Assembly: GCF_001905465.1 (NCBI RefSeq)
Contig: NZ_LISX01000013.1
Coordinates: 1 to 64,000, forward strand
Reading direction: 5' to 3'
From: Kitasatospora sp. CB01950
GTDB taxonomy: Bacteria > Actinomycetota > Actinomycetes > Streptomycetales > Streptomycetaceae
DNA length: 64,000 nt
In this document: piece by piece, positions 1 through 7,698 of the stretch
How positions within the stretch are numbered: position 1 is the first letter of the stretch
Layout of the letters: every line of letters starts with the position of its first letter
Position numbers and translations under genes: made by a program
Notes under the pieces: model-generated
Databases searched by the model: none
The model's input: the letters and a program-made list of their open reading frames with translations, nothing else
What the model was told of the DNA's origin: nothing

Positions 1-90
1 GGGGCAGGGTGCCGTGCGGTTCGGGTGGGGCGGGGCAGGGTGGGGGGTGGGGCGGGGTGCGGGGTGGGTGTGGGCGAGGGGGTGCGGTGC
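1..90. other. G-rich low-complexity tract
   Basis: The first 90 bases are almost entirely G and T on the plus strand, with many runs of three to six G. The asymmetry is far stronger than the genome's general GC richness. The tract could fold into G-quadruplexes or be the end of a repetitive intergenic region cut by the window edge. No convincing reading frame was seen in it. Confidence 0.4.
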
Positions 91-136
91 GATGATCGGG
101 TAGTCGTTGCTTGTTAATGCGGGTGGGGGTGCGGGT

Positions 137-505
137 GTGCGCAAGGTGATGACGGGGGTGCAGTTGGCGCTACGTCTGCTGCTGGAGCTGGCCTCCCTGG
201 TGGCGTTGGCGGTCGGCGGCTACGGGCTGTGGGGCGGAGGCCCCGTGGTGGTGCGCGTGCTGATCGCGCTGGTGCTTCCGGTGGCGGCGGCCGTGCTGTG
301 GGGACGGTACGCAGCGCCGCGACGGCCCGTACGCGACTCGGCAGCGGCCTGGTACGGCGTCCAGTTGTTGATCTGGGGCGGCTCGGTCGCCCTGCTGGCG
401 GTCACCGGACACGCGGGCTGGGCGATCTGGCTCGGCGCGCTGATGATCGTCAACACGGTGTGGCTGCGGATCGTCGGCGAGTGGTCGCCGGAGATCGAGC
501 GGTAG
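137..505 (+). CDS. YrdB/DUF2568 family small membrane protein
   Basis: Predicted integral membrane protein of about 122 residues. It shows a hydrophobic helix at the N-terminus (LLLELASLVALAVGGYGLW), a second (IALVLPVAAAVLWG), the conserved APRRPV loop, then two more helices and a short charged tail. This spacing fits the DUF2568/YrdB family, about 110-120 residues with four helices and no known function. The start is uncertain: GTG at 137 is taken because an ATG at 149 and a TTG at 107 have no better ribosome site. The next gene is convergent on the opposite strand. Confidence 0.7.
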   Translation: MRKVMTGVQLALRLLLELASLVALAVGGYGLWGGGPVVVRVLIALVLPVAAAVLWGRYAAPRRPVRDSAAAWYGVQLLIWGGSVALLAVTGHAGWAIWLGALMIVNTVWLRIVGEWSPEIER

Positions 506-540
506 GGGAGTGGCAGCGTCCGAGCGGTGAGGCGAGGCGG

Positions 541-1296
541 TCAGGCGGAGCGGCGGGGGCGGGCACGCCAGAGCGAGACGGCGCTGAACACGCACATCGC
601 CGCGATCACCGACGCCGAGATCAGGAACGCCGGGGAACCGGGCGAGCTCGCGCTCGCCCCCGCGATGACGTAGGCCGCCGTGGTCGGGACGACACCGAGC
701 ACAGTCGCCGCCAGATACGGCCAGAATCGGACGCCCGAGAACGCGCACGCGAAGTTGCCCGCCTGGAACGGCGCCCCCGGGAACAGCCGCACCAACAGGA
801 CGCTGCGGAAACCCTGCTCGGACAGTCGGCGGTCGATCTCGCTCAGCACCTTGCCGCGCACCAGCGGCCGCAGCGCCTCCCGGCCGAGCGACCGGCCGAG
901 CGCGAATGCCACGATCGCGCCGATCGCCGACCCGGCCACCGCCAGCGGCACGCCCCACAGGGACCCGAACAGCAGCCCCATCCCCGCGTTCAACGCCGGA
1001 CGCGGCAGAAACGCCACCGTCCCGAACGCGTAGGCCGCCAACGCGATCGGCATCCGCCACGGACCGGTTGCCGCCGCGAGCACCGCCGCCGGACTCCAGA
1101 GCAGCAGCGAGGCCGCGGCGGCGGCCAGGACGGCCACCAGCAGACCGAGGCGCAGCAGCGCGCGGCGGTGCGGGTGGAGGTGGCTGGTGGGAGCGTTGTC
1201 GTTCGGGCCTGCGCTCGGGGTGGTGCTGGTCGCGCTGGAGTCGGCGTCGGCGGGGCGTGACGCGGTGGGGCCGGGTATCGGCTGCGGGGCGGGCAC
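541..1296 (-). CDS. TVP38/TMEM64 (VTT domain) membrane protein
   Basis: Membrane protein of 251 residues. A proline/serine-rich cytoplasmic N-terminus of about 45 residues precedes a first helix. The VTT (SNARE-associated/DedA-like) core follows, with the characteristic GMGLLFGSLWG and FALGRSLGR stretches and an LLVRLFPGAPFQAGNFACAF segment that matches the family signature (R-x-x-P-x-x-P-F). VTT proteins are thought to act in membrane homeostasis or lipid scrambling; the substrate here is unknown. The start is GTG. It converges with the YrdB gene and lies downstream of the endonuclease IV gene on the same strand, 190 bp away. Confidence 0.8.
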   Translation of the reverse strand: MPAPQPIPGPTASRPADADSSATSTTPSAGPNDNAPTSHLHPHRRALLRLGLLVAVLAAAAASLLLWSPAAVLAAATGPWRMPIALAAYAFGTVAFLPRPALNAGMGLLFGSLWGVPLAVAGSAIGAIVAFALGRSLGREALRPLVRGKVLSEIDRRLSEQGFRSVLLVRLFPGAPFQAGNFACAFSGVRFWPYLAATVLGVVPTTAAYVIAGASASSPGSPAFLISASVIAAMCVFSAVSLWRARPRRSA

Positions 1297-1485
1297 CCGG
1301 GGAGCTTAACCGGCGCTGTGACCGAGAGTTGTCGAGGGGCCCCGGTAGGGGTTGCGCGGCGCCGAAGGGGCCTCGGCCAATTGCCGAGAGGGTGTCGGGG
1401 GGAGCTCTCACCAGGGCCCGGCCGCCCAATGCGGCCTCCCGGTACTTGCGCCTTGCTGTGGACGCGTTCATGGGCGCGGTCGGGA

Positions 1486-2400
1486 TCAGGCGGCGGGCCG
1501 GCGCAGTTTCTTCAGCAGGGCGATGTCTGCGGCGTGGCGGACGCCTTCGACGCGCTCGGGGTCGTGGCGGCCGTCCGGAGTCTCGATGATCAGCGGGACG
1601 CCGGCGGTGGCCGGGTGCGCCAGCAGAGCCGCGAACGCGGGGGCACCGATGTGGCCGGTACCGATGTTCTCGTGGCGGTCCTTGCGGGCGCCCGCGACGT
1701 CCTGCGAGTCGTTGGCGTGGATCAGCTTGAGCCGGTCCGGGCCGACTGCTCGGTGCAGCGCGTCGAAAAGCTCGTCGACGCCGTTGGCGGCGGCCAGGTC
1801 GTGACCGGCGGCGAAGGCGTGGCAGGTGTCCAGGCAGACGCCTACCAGCGGATGGTGGTCGAGCGCGTCCAGGTAGGCGGCGAGGTCCTCCATCCGCGCG
1901 CAGAGCGAGCTGCCCTGACCGGCGGTCGGCTCCAGCAGCAGCCGCGGGGCATCGTCCCCGTACCGGTCGAGGCCGTCCAGGATCGGCAGGACGTGCGCGC
2001 GAACCTGGGCCAGCGCCTCCTGCCGGGTGCCGCACAGCGCCGATCCCGTGTGAACCACCGCACCGAGCGCGCCGATCGCCGCCGAGCGGTGCAGCGAATG
2101 CGTCAGCGACTCCGCCGAGCGCTCGCGGGTCGCCTCCGAGTCCGACCCGAAGTTGATCAGGTACGGCGCGTGGACGTACGCCGGGATGCCCTGCTCGGCA
2201 CAGGCCGTCCGGAACGCCAGATCGTGCGCGGCATTCCCGGCCGGCGTGGCCCACCCGCGCGGATTGGCGACGAACACCTGCACCGCCTCCGCACCGACCT
2301 TGGCGGCATAGGCCAACCCCGTGCCCACCAGCCCCTTCCCGGCAACAGGGACATGGGCGCCGATCGGGTTTCGCGGGGCGGAATTCATGGCGACGAGCAT
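1486..2400 (-). CDS. nfo: deoxyribonuclease IV (endonuclease IV)
   Basis: Zinc-dependent AP endonuclease that nicks DNA 5' of abasic sites in base-excision repair. The 304-residue length is usual for the family, and all three signatures are visible: a metal-binding Glu in LLEPTAGQGSS, the Asp/His pair in CLDTCHAFAAGHD, and HANDSQD with KDRHENIGTGHIG near the C-terminus. The TIM-barrel opening (IGAHVPVAGKGL) is intact. The first ATG (2400) is used; a second in-frame ATG four codons later is equally plausible. It is transcribed divergently from a methyltransferase gene. Confidence 0.92.
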   Translation of the reverse strand: MLVAMNSAPRNPIGAHVPVAGKGLVGTGLAYAAKVGAEAVQVFVANPRGWATPAGNAAHDLAFRTACAEQGIPAYVHAPYLINFGSDSEATRERSAESLTHSLHRSAAIGALGAVVHTGSALCGTRQEALAQVRAHVLPILDGLDRYGDDAPRLLLEPTAGQGSSLCARMEDLAAYLDALDHHPLVGVCLDTCHAFAAGHDLAAANGVDELFDALHRAVGPDRLKLIHANDSQDVAGARKDRHENIGTGHIGAPAFAALLAHPATAGVPLIIETPDGRHDPERVEGVRHAADIALLKKLRRPAA

Positions 2401-2577
2401 CCCACGGCAGGATGGACCCGCTTGTCACCGGGATCGACGACGGCTCTCTGCCGGAGCGGCCTGCCTTGTCGGCGCGGCCGGGTCGGCCGGGTCGGTCTCA
2501 TGGGGTTGGTTGGGCTGGCCTCGGAGGGCCGGTCGGGTGGCCGGCGGGCGGACCATGGGACGGAGAGGCGAGAGCAG

Positions 2578-3222
2578 ATGGGCGATTCGCTGGCGCGGGC
2601 GCAGCGTGAGCACTGGGAGCGGACATACTCCGCGCACCCCGGCATGTACGGGGACCGGCCGTCGGAGTCGGCGGAGTGCGCCGCCACGGTGTTCCCGCCC
2701 GGGGGAGTCGTTCTGGAGCTCGGCGCCGGCCATGGGCGCGACGCGCTGTTCTTCGCCCGCCGGGGCTTCGCCGTCATCGCGGCCGACTTCAGCCCCGTCG
2801 GCCTGGATCAGCTCGGTGCCCGCGCCGCCGCCGACGGTTTGGCGGTGACCACCCTGGTGCAGGACGTTCGTCGGCCGCTGCGCCTGCCGGACGGGTCGGT
2901 CGACGCGGTGTACGCGCACATGCTGTTCTGCATGGCGCTGACCGCGGCCGAGTTGGAGGCGCTGGTCGGTGAGGTGCGGCGGGTGCTGCGCCCCGGAGGC
3001 GTGCTGGTGTACACCGTGCGACACACCGGAGACGCGCACTACCGGGCCGGGACCGGCCAGGGCGACGACATCTGGGAGCACGGCGGCTTTGCGGTGCATT
3101 TCTTCTCGCGCGACCTGGTGGATCACCTCGCGGAAGGCTGGGGCCCGGCCGAGGTCGAACCCTTCGAGGAAGGCGACCTGCCGCGCCGGCTGTGGCGTGT
3201 GACGCAGCGACGGACGGGCTGA
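2578..3222 (+). CDS. class I SAM-dependent methyltransferase
   Basis: Soluble methyltransferase of 214 residues. Motif I is clear (VVLELGAGHGRDALFFA), followed by the acidic end of strand 2 (IAADFSP) and the post-motif RVLRPGG characteristic of small-molecule methyltransferases. The ATG at 2578 is chosen because a purine-rich GGAGAGGCGAG lies just upstream and the protein then begins where homologues do; the frame is open much further upstream but without protein-like sequence. The substrate cannot be told. The overall pattern is near TehB-like enzymes. It is divergent from nfo and convergent with the MFS gene. Confidence 0.82.
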   Translation: MGDSLARAQREHWERTYSAHPGMYGDRPSESAECAATVFPPGGVVLELGAGHGRDALFFARRGFAVIAADFSPVGLDQLGARAAADGLAVTTLVQDVRRPLRLPDGSVDAVYAHMLFCMALTAAELEALVGEVRRVLRPGGVLVYTVRHTGDAHYRAGTGQGDDIWEHGGFAVHFFSRDLVDHLAEGWGPAEVEPFEEGDLPRRLWRVTQRRTG

Positions 3223-3396
3223 GATGTGGCAACGGGCCGTCGGGCGCGGCGGCGTGGGTTCGCGCGCTCGGCGTGCTCCGTGGCGCGCCCGCCGGTGACG
3301 GACGAGGCTCGGGGCCGCGCTCCTCGTGCGGCAGGGCCGGCTGTCGGCCCGGCGGGAGGTGCCACCGGGCCGGGCCGTGGTCCGGTCTCGGCGACC

Positions 3397-4590
3397 TCAG
3401 CCGGTGGGCTCCAGGGAACCGGCCCCGGCCGGGGAGCCGGTCTCCTTGCGGTGGCGCATGGCAGTGGCGGACGGAACCAGCGCGGCCGCCAGCAGCGTGA
3501 CGACGGCGAAGGAGACCGTCAGCGAGCTGGACTGGGCGATGCCGCCCACCACGGCCGGGGCGACCAGGCCGGAGGTATACGTGATGGTGGCGACACCGGC
3601 GATGGACTGGCTCGGGTTGCTGCCGGCCCGGCCGGCGGCGGCGAACGCGAGCGGAACCACCACCGCGATGCCTATGCCGATCAGTGCGAACCCCGGAATG
3701 GCCGCGTACGGGCTGCGGGTGAGGACCACCAGCAGACCGCCGACGGTGGCGACCACGCCGCCGACCCGTACCGTGCGTACCGGGCCGAGCCGCCGGACCA
3801 CCGCGTCGCCCGCCAGCCGGGCGACGGCCATGGTGGCGGCGAACGCCGTGTAGCAGGCGGCGGCGGTCGACGCGGAGGCACCGGTGATGTCGCGCAGGTA
3901 GACGCCGCTCCAGTCCATCGACGCGCCCTCGGCGAAGACGGCGCAGAAACCGACCAGGCCGATGACCAGGGATTCCTTCGGCGGCAGTGCGAAGCGGGGC
4001 GGCACCTCCTGGTCGGTGGTCGGTCGAACGTCCAGCACGCCGCGCGAGACGACCTGCGCGAGCACGACCAGGATCAGCGCCGTCACCGTGTACTGGGCCC
4101 GGGCGTCCACCTGCTGGTGCGCCGCGAGCACGCCGAAACCGGAGGCGACCAGGCCGCCCAGGCTCCACATCCCGTGCAGGCCCGACAAGATCGACCGGCC
4201 GAGCCGTTCCTCGACCTCGACGCCCTGGGCGTTCATCGCGACGTCCGACATGCCGGACGTCGCGCCGTAGACGAACAGCGACAGGCAGAGGACCACCAGG
4301 TTGGGGGAGAACGCCGGCAGCACCAGCGAGAGGCACCACAGCGACAGCAACCCCTGCAGCGCCGCCCGGGCACCGGCGCGGTGCACGATGCGACCGGCCA
4401 GCGGCATCGCGAGCGAGGCACCGATCGCCGGGAACACCAAGGCGAGACCGAGCTGACCAGGACTCAGATCCAGCTGGTCCTTGATCCACGGGATGCGGCT
4501 GACGAAGGTGCCGGTGACGGCACCGTGGACGGCGAACACCAGCGCCACGCTCAGTCTTGCGCGCCGGACGTCCTTGAGAGTTTCGCCCAT
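3397..4590 (-). CDS. MFS transporter (YbjJ-like), partner of a ROK regulator
   Basis: Major-facilitator protein of 397 residues with about 12 predicted membrane helices. The N-terminus (VHGAVTGTFVSRIPWIKDQL) and MSDVAMNAQGVEVEERLGR are typical of the YbjJ/fucose-permease-like branch; MNAQ and LGRSILSGLHGMWSLG are hallmarks. The substrate is unknown, possibly sugar or toxic metabolite efflux. The ATG at 4590 has a purine-rich site upstream. It is divergent from the ROK regulator at 4677 across an 86-bp gap holding a palindrome, so it is probably controlled by that regulator. Confidence 0.82.
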   Translation of the reverse strand: MGETLKDVRRARLSVALVFAVHGAVTGTFVSRIPWIKDQLDLSPGQLGLALVFPAIGASLAMPLAGRIVHRAGARAALQGLLSLWCLSLVLPAFSPNLVVLCLSLFVYGATSGMSDVAMNAQGVEVEERLGRSILSGLHGMWSLGGLVASGFGVLAAHQQVDARAQYTVTALILVVLAQVVSRGVLDVRPTTDQEVPPRFALPPKESLVIGLVGFCAVFAEGASMDWSGVYLRDITGASASTAAACYTAFAATMAVARLAGDAVVRRLGPVRTVRVGGVVATVGGLLVVLTRSPYAAIPGFALIGIGIAVVVPLAFAAAGRAGSNPSQSIAGVATITYTSGLVAPAVVGGIAQSSSLTVSFAVVTLLAAALVPSATAMRHRKETGSPAGAGSLEPTG

Positions 4591-4629
4591 GCCGGGCTCC
4601 CCCCTTGGGTCGGTCGGATTGGCAATAAA

Positions 4630-4652
4630 CTATCAGGGACCCTGCCTGATAG
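4630..4652. promoter_or_regulatory. palindromic operator between ROK regulator and MFS exporter
   Basis: A perfect inverted repeat, CTATCAGG at 4630-4637 and CCTGATAG at 4645-4652, is separated by 7 bp that are themselves part of a nested CAGGG/CCCTG dyad. It lies midway between the two divergent starts (4590 and 4677). Position and symmetry suggest a homodimeric repressor site, most simply for the ROK protein encoded next to it. This is inference; no motif database was consulted. Confidence 0.6.
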
Positions 4653-4676
4653 AAACCTCTGGAAGGATGCAGGCTC

Positions 4677-5933
4677 ATGACGACCGCTCGCACCGCCACG
4701 CCGAGCACCGCCCGGGCCATCAACGACCGGCTCGCTCTCGACCTGCTGCTCGAACGGGGCCCGCTCACCGCATCCGACCTGCGCACGCTGACCGGGCTCT
4801 CCCGGCCCACCGTCGCCGATCTGCTCGAGCGCCTCCAGCGCAGCGGACTGGTCGCCCAGGCCGGGGAGAGCGCCGCACTCCGCCGTGGCCCCAACGCCCG
4901 CCTGTACGGACTGGTCGCCGATCGCGCCCACCTCGCCGGGATCGACATCCGGGCCACCGGGGTCAGTCTGGTGGTGGCCGATCTGACCGGGCAGACCCTC
5001 GGCACGGCCACCGTCGCGGCCACGGCACGGACATCGGCCTGGGCGGACGGCCCAGCCTCGAGGTCTGCCCGCGCGGAAGCGGGCGAGGTCGCGGAGGGCG
5101 GGGCGGGGGACGGCGACCTGCTCGTGGAACGGACCGTCGAAACGCTGCTCGCGACCGCAGCCGAGGTCGGCGCCCGCGAATTGCACACCGTCGCCGTCGG
5201 CGCGCCCGGGCTGGTGGACCCGGTGAGCGGCTCGCTCAACAACTCCGGAAAGCTGCCGGAGTGGCACGGCAAACTGCTCGCGGCCCTGCGTGCCCGTCCC
5301 GGTACGGAGGTGATCCTGGAGAACGAGGTGAACCTGGCCGGGATCGCCGAGCATCGGATCGGCGCGGCGCGGGGCCGCAAGGACTTCGCCCTGATCTGGC
5401 TGGGCCACGGCATCGGCGCATCGGTGGTGCTGGACGGCCGGCTGCGGCGCGGTGCCTCCGGCGGAACCGGCGAGATCGGCTTCCTGCCCGTCCCCGGGAC
5501 CAGCGGCCTGCCGGACGCCACCCGGTGCGACGGCGGCTTCCACTCGCTGGCCTCCAGCGCCGCGATCTGCGAACTCGGCGCCCGCCACGGCCTGACCGCC
5601 GAGCCCGCCGGATCGGAACCCGGTGCCGAGGCCGTCGTCCGCCTCGCCGTACGGAGCGGAGCCGACGACTTCCTCGACGAACTGGCCGGGCGGATCGCCG
5701 TCGGGGCCTCCGCGATCTGCGTGGTCCTCGACCCCGGCTGTGTGGTGCTGGGCGGCGAGATCGGCCAGGCGGGAGGCTCCGAACTGGCCGCCCGAGTCGA
5801 ACGCCACCTGGCCCGGCTCTCTCCGCTCGCCACCGAGGTCCGGGCCGGCACGGCGGGCGGCGGCGCGGTGCTGGCCGGCGCGGTGCTGACCGCCGGGGAT
5901 GCGGCGCGACGCGAACTCTTCGGAGGCGAGTGA
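4677..5933 (+). CDS. ROK family transcriptional regulator
   Basis: Regulator of 418 residues. An N-terminal winged helix-turn-helix (about residues 12-65, LTASDLRTLTGLSRPTVADLLERL) is followed by the ROK sugar-kinase-like fold (GIDIRATGVSLVVADLTG; GHGIGASVVLDGRLRRGASG). Residues needed for kinase activity are altered: the usual END motif reads ENE, GEIGH reads GEIGF, and the CxCGxxGC zinc cluster is missing. It is therefore probably a pure ligand-responsive regulator. GGAAGG at 4661 gives a good ribosome site. A long Ala/Gly-rich insert (around residues 115-145) is unusual. Probable target: the divergent MFS gene. Confidence 0.85.
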   Translation: MTTARTATPSTARAINDRLALDLLLERGPLTASDLRTLTGLSRPTVADLLERLQRSGLVAQAGESAALRRGPNARLYGLVADRAHLAGIDIRATGVSLVVADLTGQTLGTATVAATARTSAWADGPASRSARAEAGEVAEGGAGDGDLLVERTVETLLATAAEVGARELHTVAVGAPGLVDPVSGSLNNSGKLPEWHGKLLAALRARPGTEVILENEVNLAGIAEHRIGAARGRKDFALIWLGHGIGASVVLDGRLRRGASGGTGEIGFLPVPGTSGLPDATRCDGGFHSLASSAAICELGARHGLTAEPAGSEPGAEAVVRLAVRSGADDFLDELAGRIAVGASAICVVLDPGCVVLGGEIGQAGGSELAARVERHLARLSPLATEVRAGTAGGGAVLAGAVLTAGDAARRELFGGE

Positions 5934-6038
5934 GGCTCCGGCAGCGGCCGAGAGTGGGGTGTGAGCGGGGGTGGCTGCCGGTACGGCAGGATGGCGGAGT
6001 CTGTCCCGATTACCGCGAGCCGCCCAGGAGCTGCATTC

Positions 6039-6452
6039 ATGGCCATCCCCGACCGGCCCGTCCACCCGTACCGCATCGGAGAGGCGGCCTCCATGCTGGG
6101 GGTGAGTGCCGACACCATGCGACGGTGGGTGGACGCGGGGCGCCTGCCCGCGACCCGTGACGAACACGGACACCGGATCATTGCCGGGGCTGAACTCGCT
6201 TCCTTTGCACGTGAGTTGGCGCGCCCGGAGAACAGCGATGCGGAGGGTCGGTCCTCGGCGAGGAACCGGTTCCCCGGGATCGTGACCGCGGTCGTGCTGG
6301 GCGACGTGGCCGCAAAGGTGGAGATCCAGGCAGGGCCGTTCCGAGTGGTCTCGCTGATCAGCCGGGACTCGGCGGAGGAACTCGGCCTGGTGCCCGGTGC
6401 ACCCGCCACCGCCGTCATCAAGTCGACCAACGTGGTCGTCGAGCGTCGCTGA
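6039..6452 (+). CDS. HTH + TOBE domain protein (molybdopterin/molybdate-binding type)
   Basis: Protein of 137 residues. It has an N-terminal MerR/excisionase-type helix-turn-helix (YRIGEAASMLGVSADTMRRW, about residues 9-28), then a TOBE/Mop domain (NRFPGIVTAVVLGDVAAKVEIQAGPFRVV, ending AVIKSTNVVVERR). TOBE domains bind molybdate or tungstate, and this pairing is typical of small regulators of molybdate uptake. No modABC genes are nearby in this window. The start is ATG 6039, with CAGGAG just upstream. Regulation of targets elsewhere is inferred. Confidence 0.85.
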   Translation: MAIPDRPVHPYRIGEAASMLGVSADTMRRWVDAGRLPATRDEHGHRIIAGAELASFARELARPENSDAEGRSSARNRFPGIVTAVVLGDVAAKVEIQAGPFRVVSLISRDSAEELGLVPGAPATAVIKSTNVVVERR

Positions 6453-6649
6453 CCCGCTGCCCGGTCGGTGAGCCGCGGCCGGTGGCCCGACGGCCTTCCG
6501 GACCGGCGGGACGCGGCGGCCGCCATCAGGTGCCGGAGGTACCTGCGCAGTGCTGGACGGGTGCCGCCTAGGATGCGGAGTCCTGCGGCCAACCGCTGGC
6601 GAAGCGGCCCGTGGTGTGAGTTGCCCGACCGTGCGAGAGGACGACCCCG

Positions 6650-7351
6650 TTGAAGAGCCGCGTGCGCGCCGTTGCCCACCGAGGCGAGCCGTACCAGCAC
6701 CGCGAGAACACCCTGCCTGCGGTCGGCGCCGCCCTTGCCGCAGGAGCGGACGCCGTCGAGGTCGACGTGCAACTCACCCGGGACGGCGTGCCGGTACTGC
6801 TCCACGACCGGACCCTGGAGCGGCTCTGGAACGACCCGCGCCCGATCAACCGCGTGACCGCCGAACAGCTCGCCGAGGTGGCCGCGCCCGGCCTGCGGAT
6901 CCCCACCCTCGCGGAGACGCTCACCGCCGTTGCACAGACCGACGGCCGACAGCTGCTGATCGACCTGGACGACGCCCAGCCGGCCGCCGCGACCTGGCGG
7001 ACCGTCAGCGACCTCGGACTGGCCGACCGTGTCGCGTTCTGCGGGCCCGTTCTCGCGATGCTCGCGGTGCGGGAGCTCGCTCCCCAGGCGGAGATCTCGC
7101 TGACCTGGAACCGGCCTCAACTGCCCAAGCAGCGGCTGCTGGAAGAACTGCGCCCGACCTACCTCAATCCTCCCTTCGGGTTGGTCGACGAGCGCCTGGT
7201 CGCGACCGTGCACGACGCAGGCCTTGCGCTCGCCACCTGGACCGTCGACCTGCGCAGGACGATGCGGCGAATGCTCGACCTCGGCGTCGATTCGCTCACC
7301 TCCAACCGGGTGGCACTGCTGCGCCGGACGATCGACCAGCACCGCGGCTGA
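6650..7351 (+). CDS. glycerophosphodiester phosphodiesterase
   Basis: GDPD-family enzyme of 233 residues, expected to hydrolyse glycerophosphodiesters to glycerol-3-phosphate and an alcohol. The catalytic set is present: His10 with Arg11 in VAHRGEP, Glu19-Asn20, metal ligands Glu37 and Asp39 in VEVDVQLTRDG, and His52 in PVLLHD. No signal peptide is visible, so it is probably cytoplasmic. The start is TTG 6650, preceded by GAGAGG; a TAGGAT hexamer near 6568 may be its -10 element. Confidence 0.88.
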   Translation: MKSRVRAVAHRGEPYQHRENTLPAVGAALAAGADAVEVDVQLTRDGVPVLLHDRTLERLWNDPRPINRVTAEQLAEVAAPGLRIPTLAETLTAVAQTDGRQLLIDLDDAQPAAATWRTVSDLGLADRVAFCGPVLAMLAVRELAPQAEISLTWNRPQLPKQRLLEELRPTYLNPPFGLVDERLVATVHDAGLALATWTVDLRRTMRRMLDLGVDSLTSNRVALLRRTIDQHRG

Positions 7352-7698
7352 CCGCCGCCGATCGGCCCGGCGGCCGGCGACCCGAGTGGCGGCTCCGGCC
7401 AGCAGCCTGAGAACGCCGACGGCCGTGATGGCACGTGAAGTCATAGAGGTGTCCGATCTGCTTGTCGGCGCGTTCGGGGAGGGCGCGTGGGTGCGTGGGC
7501 GCGGTCGGTGGTCAGGCGGGGGTCTCGGCGGGGGTGAAGCCGAGCGGCGGGGCCAGGTGGTGGCTGGTTTGGCGGCGGCGACGGTGCGTCCAGCGCGCCG
7601 CATCGTACGTACTGCAGCGGGCTATCTGCCGCGATGACCGTTATGTGCTGAAATGAGACGATCATGACGGCGCGTCAGCGGTGGAGGTGGCGGTGGCA
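7352..7698. other. non-coding gap
   Basis: This 347-bp gap holds no convincing gene. Its last 90 bases are less GC-rich than the surroundings and include a GTACGTAC palindrome near 7605 and a TTATG-containing stretch near 7640, so the promoter of the downstream transporter probably lies there. GGAGG at 7683 serves as its ribosome site. Confidence 0.4.

Noticed and set aside
2789..7603. A 1,604-codon open frame on the minus strand.
   Set aside because: It crosses several well-supported genes (MFS, ROK, TOBE, phosphodiesterase) in the wrong frame or strand and has no recognisable motif.
7441..7665. A 74-codon ORF on the minus strand.
   Set aside because: No ribosome site, Pro/Arg-rich composition and no family resemblance; it is probably chance.
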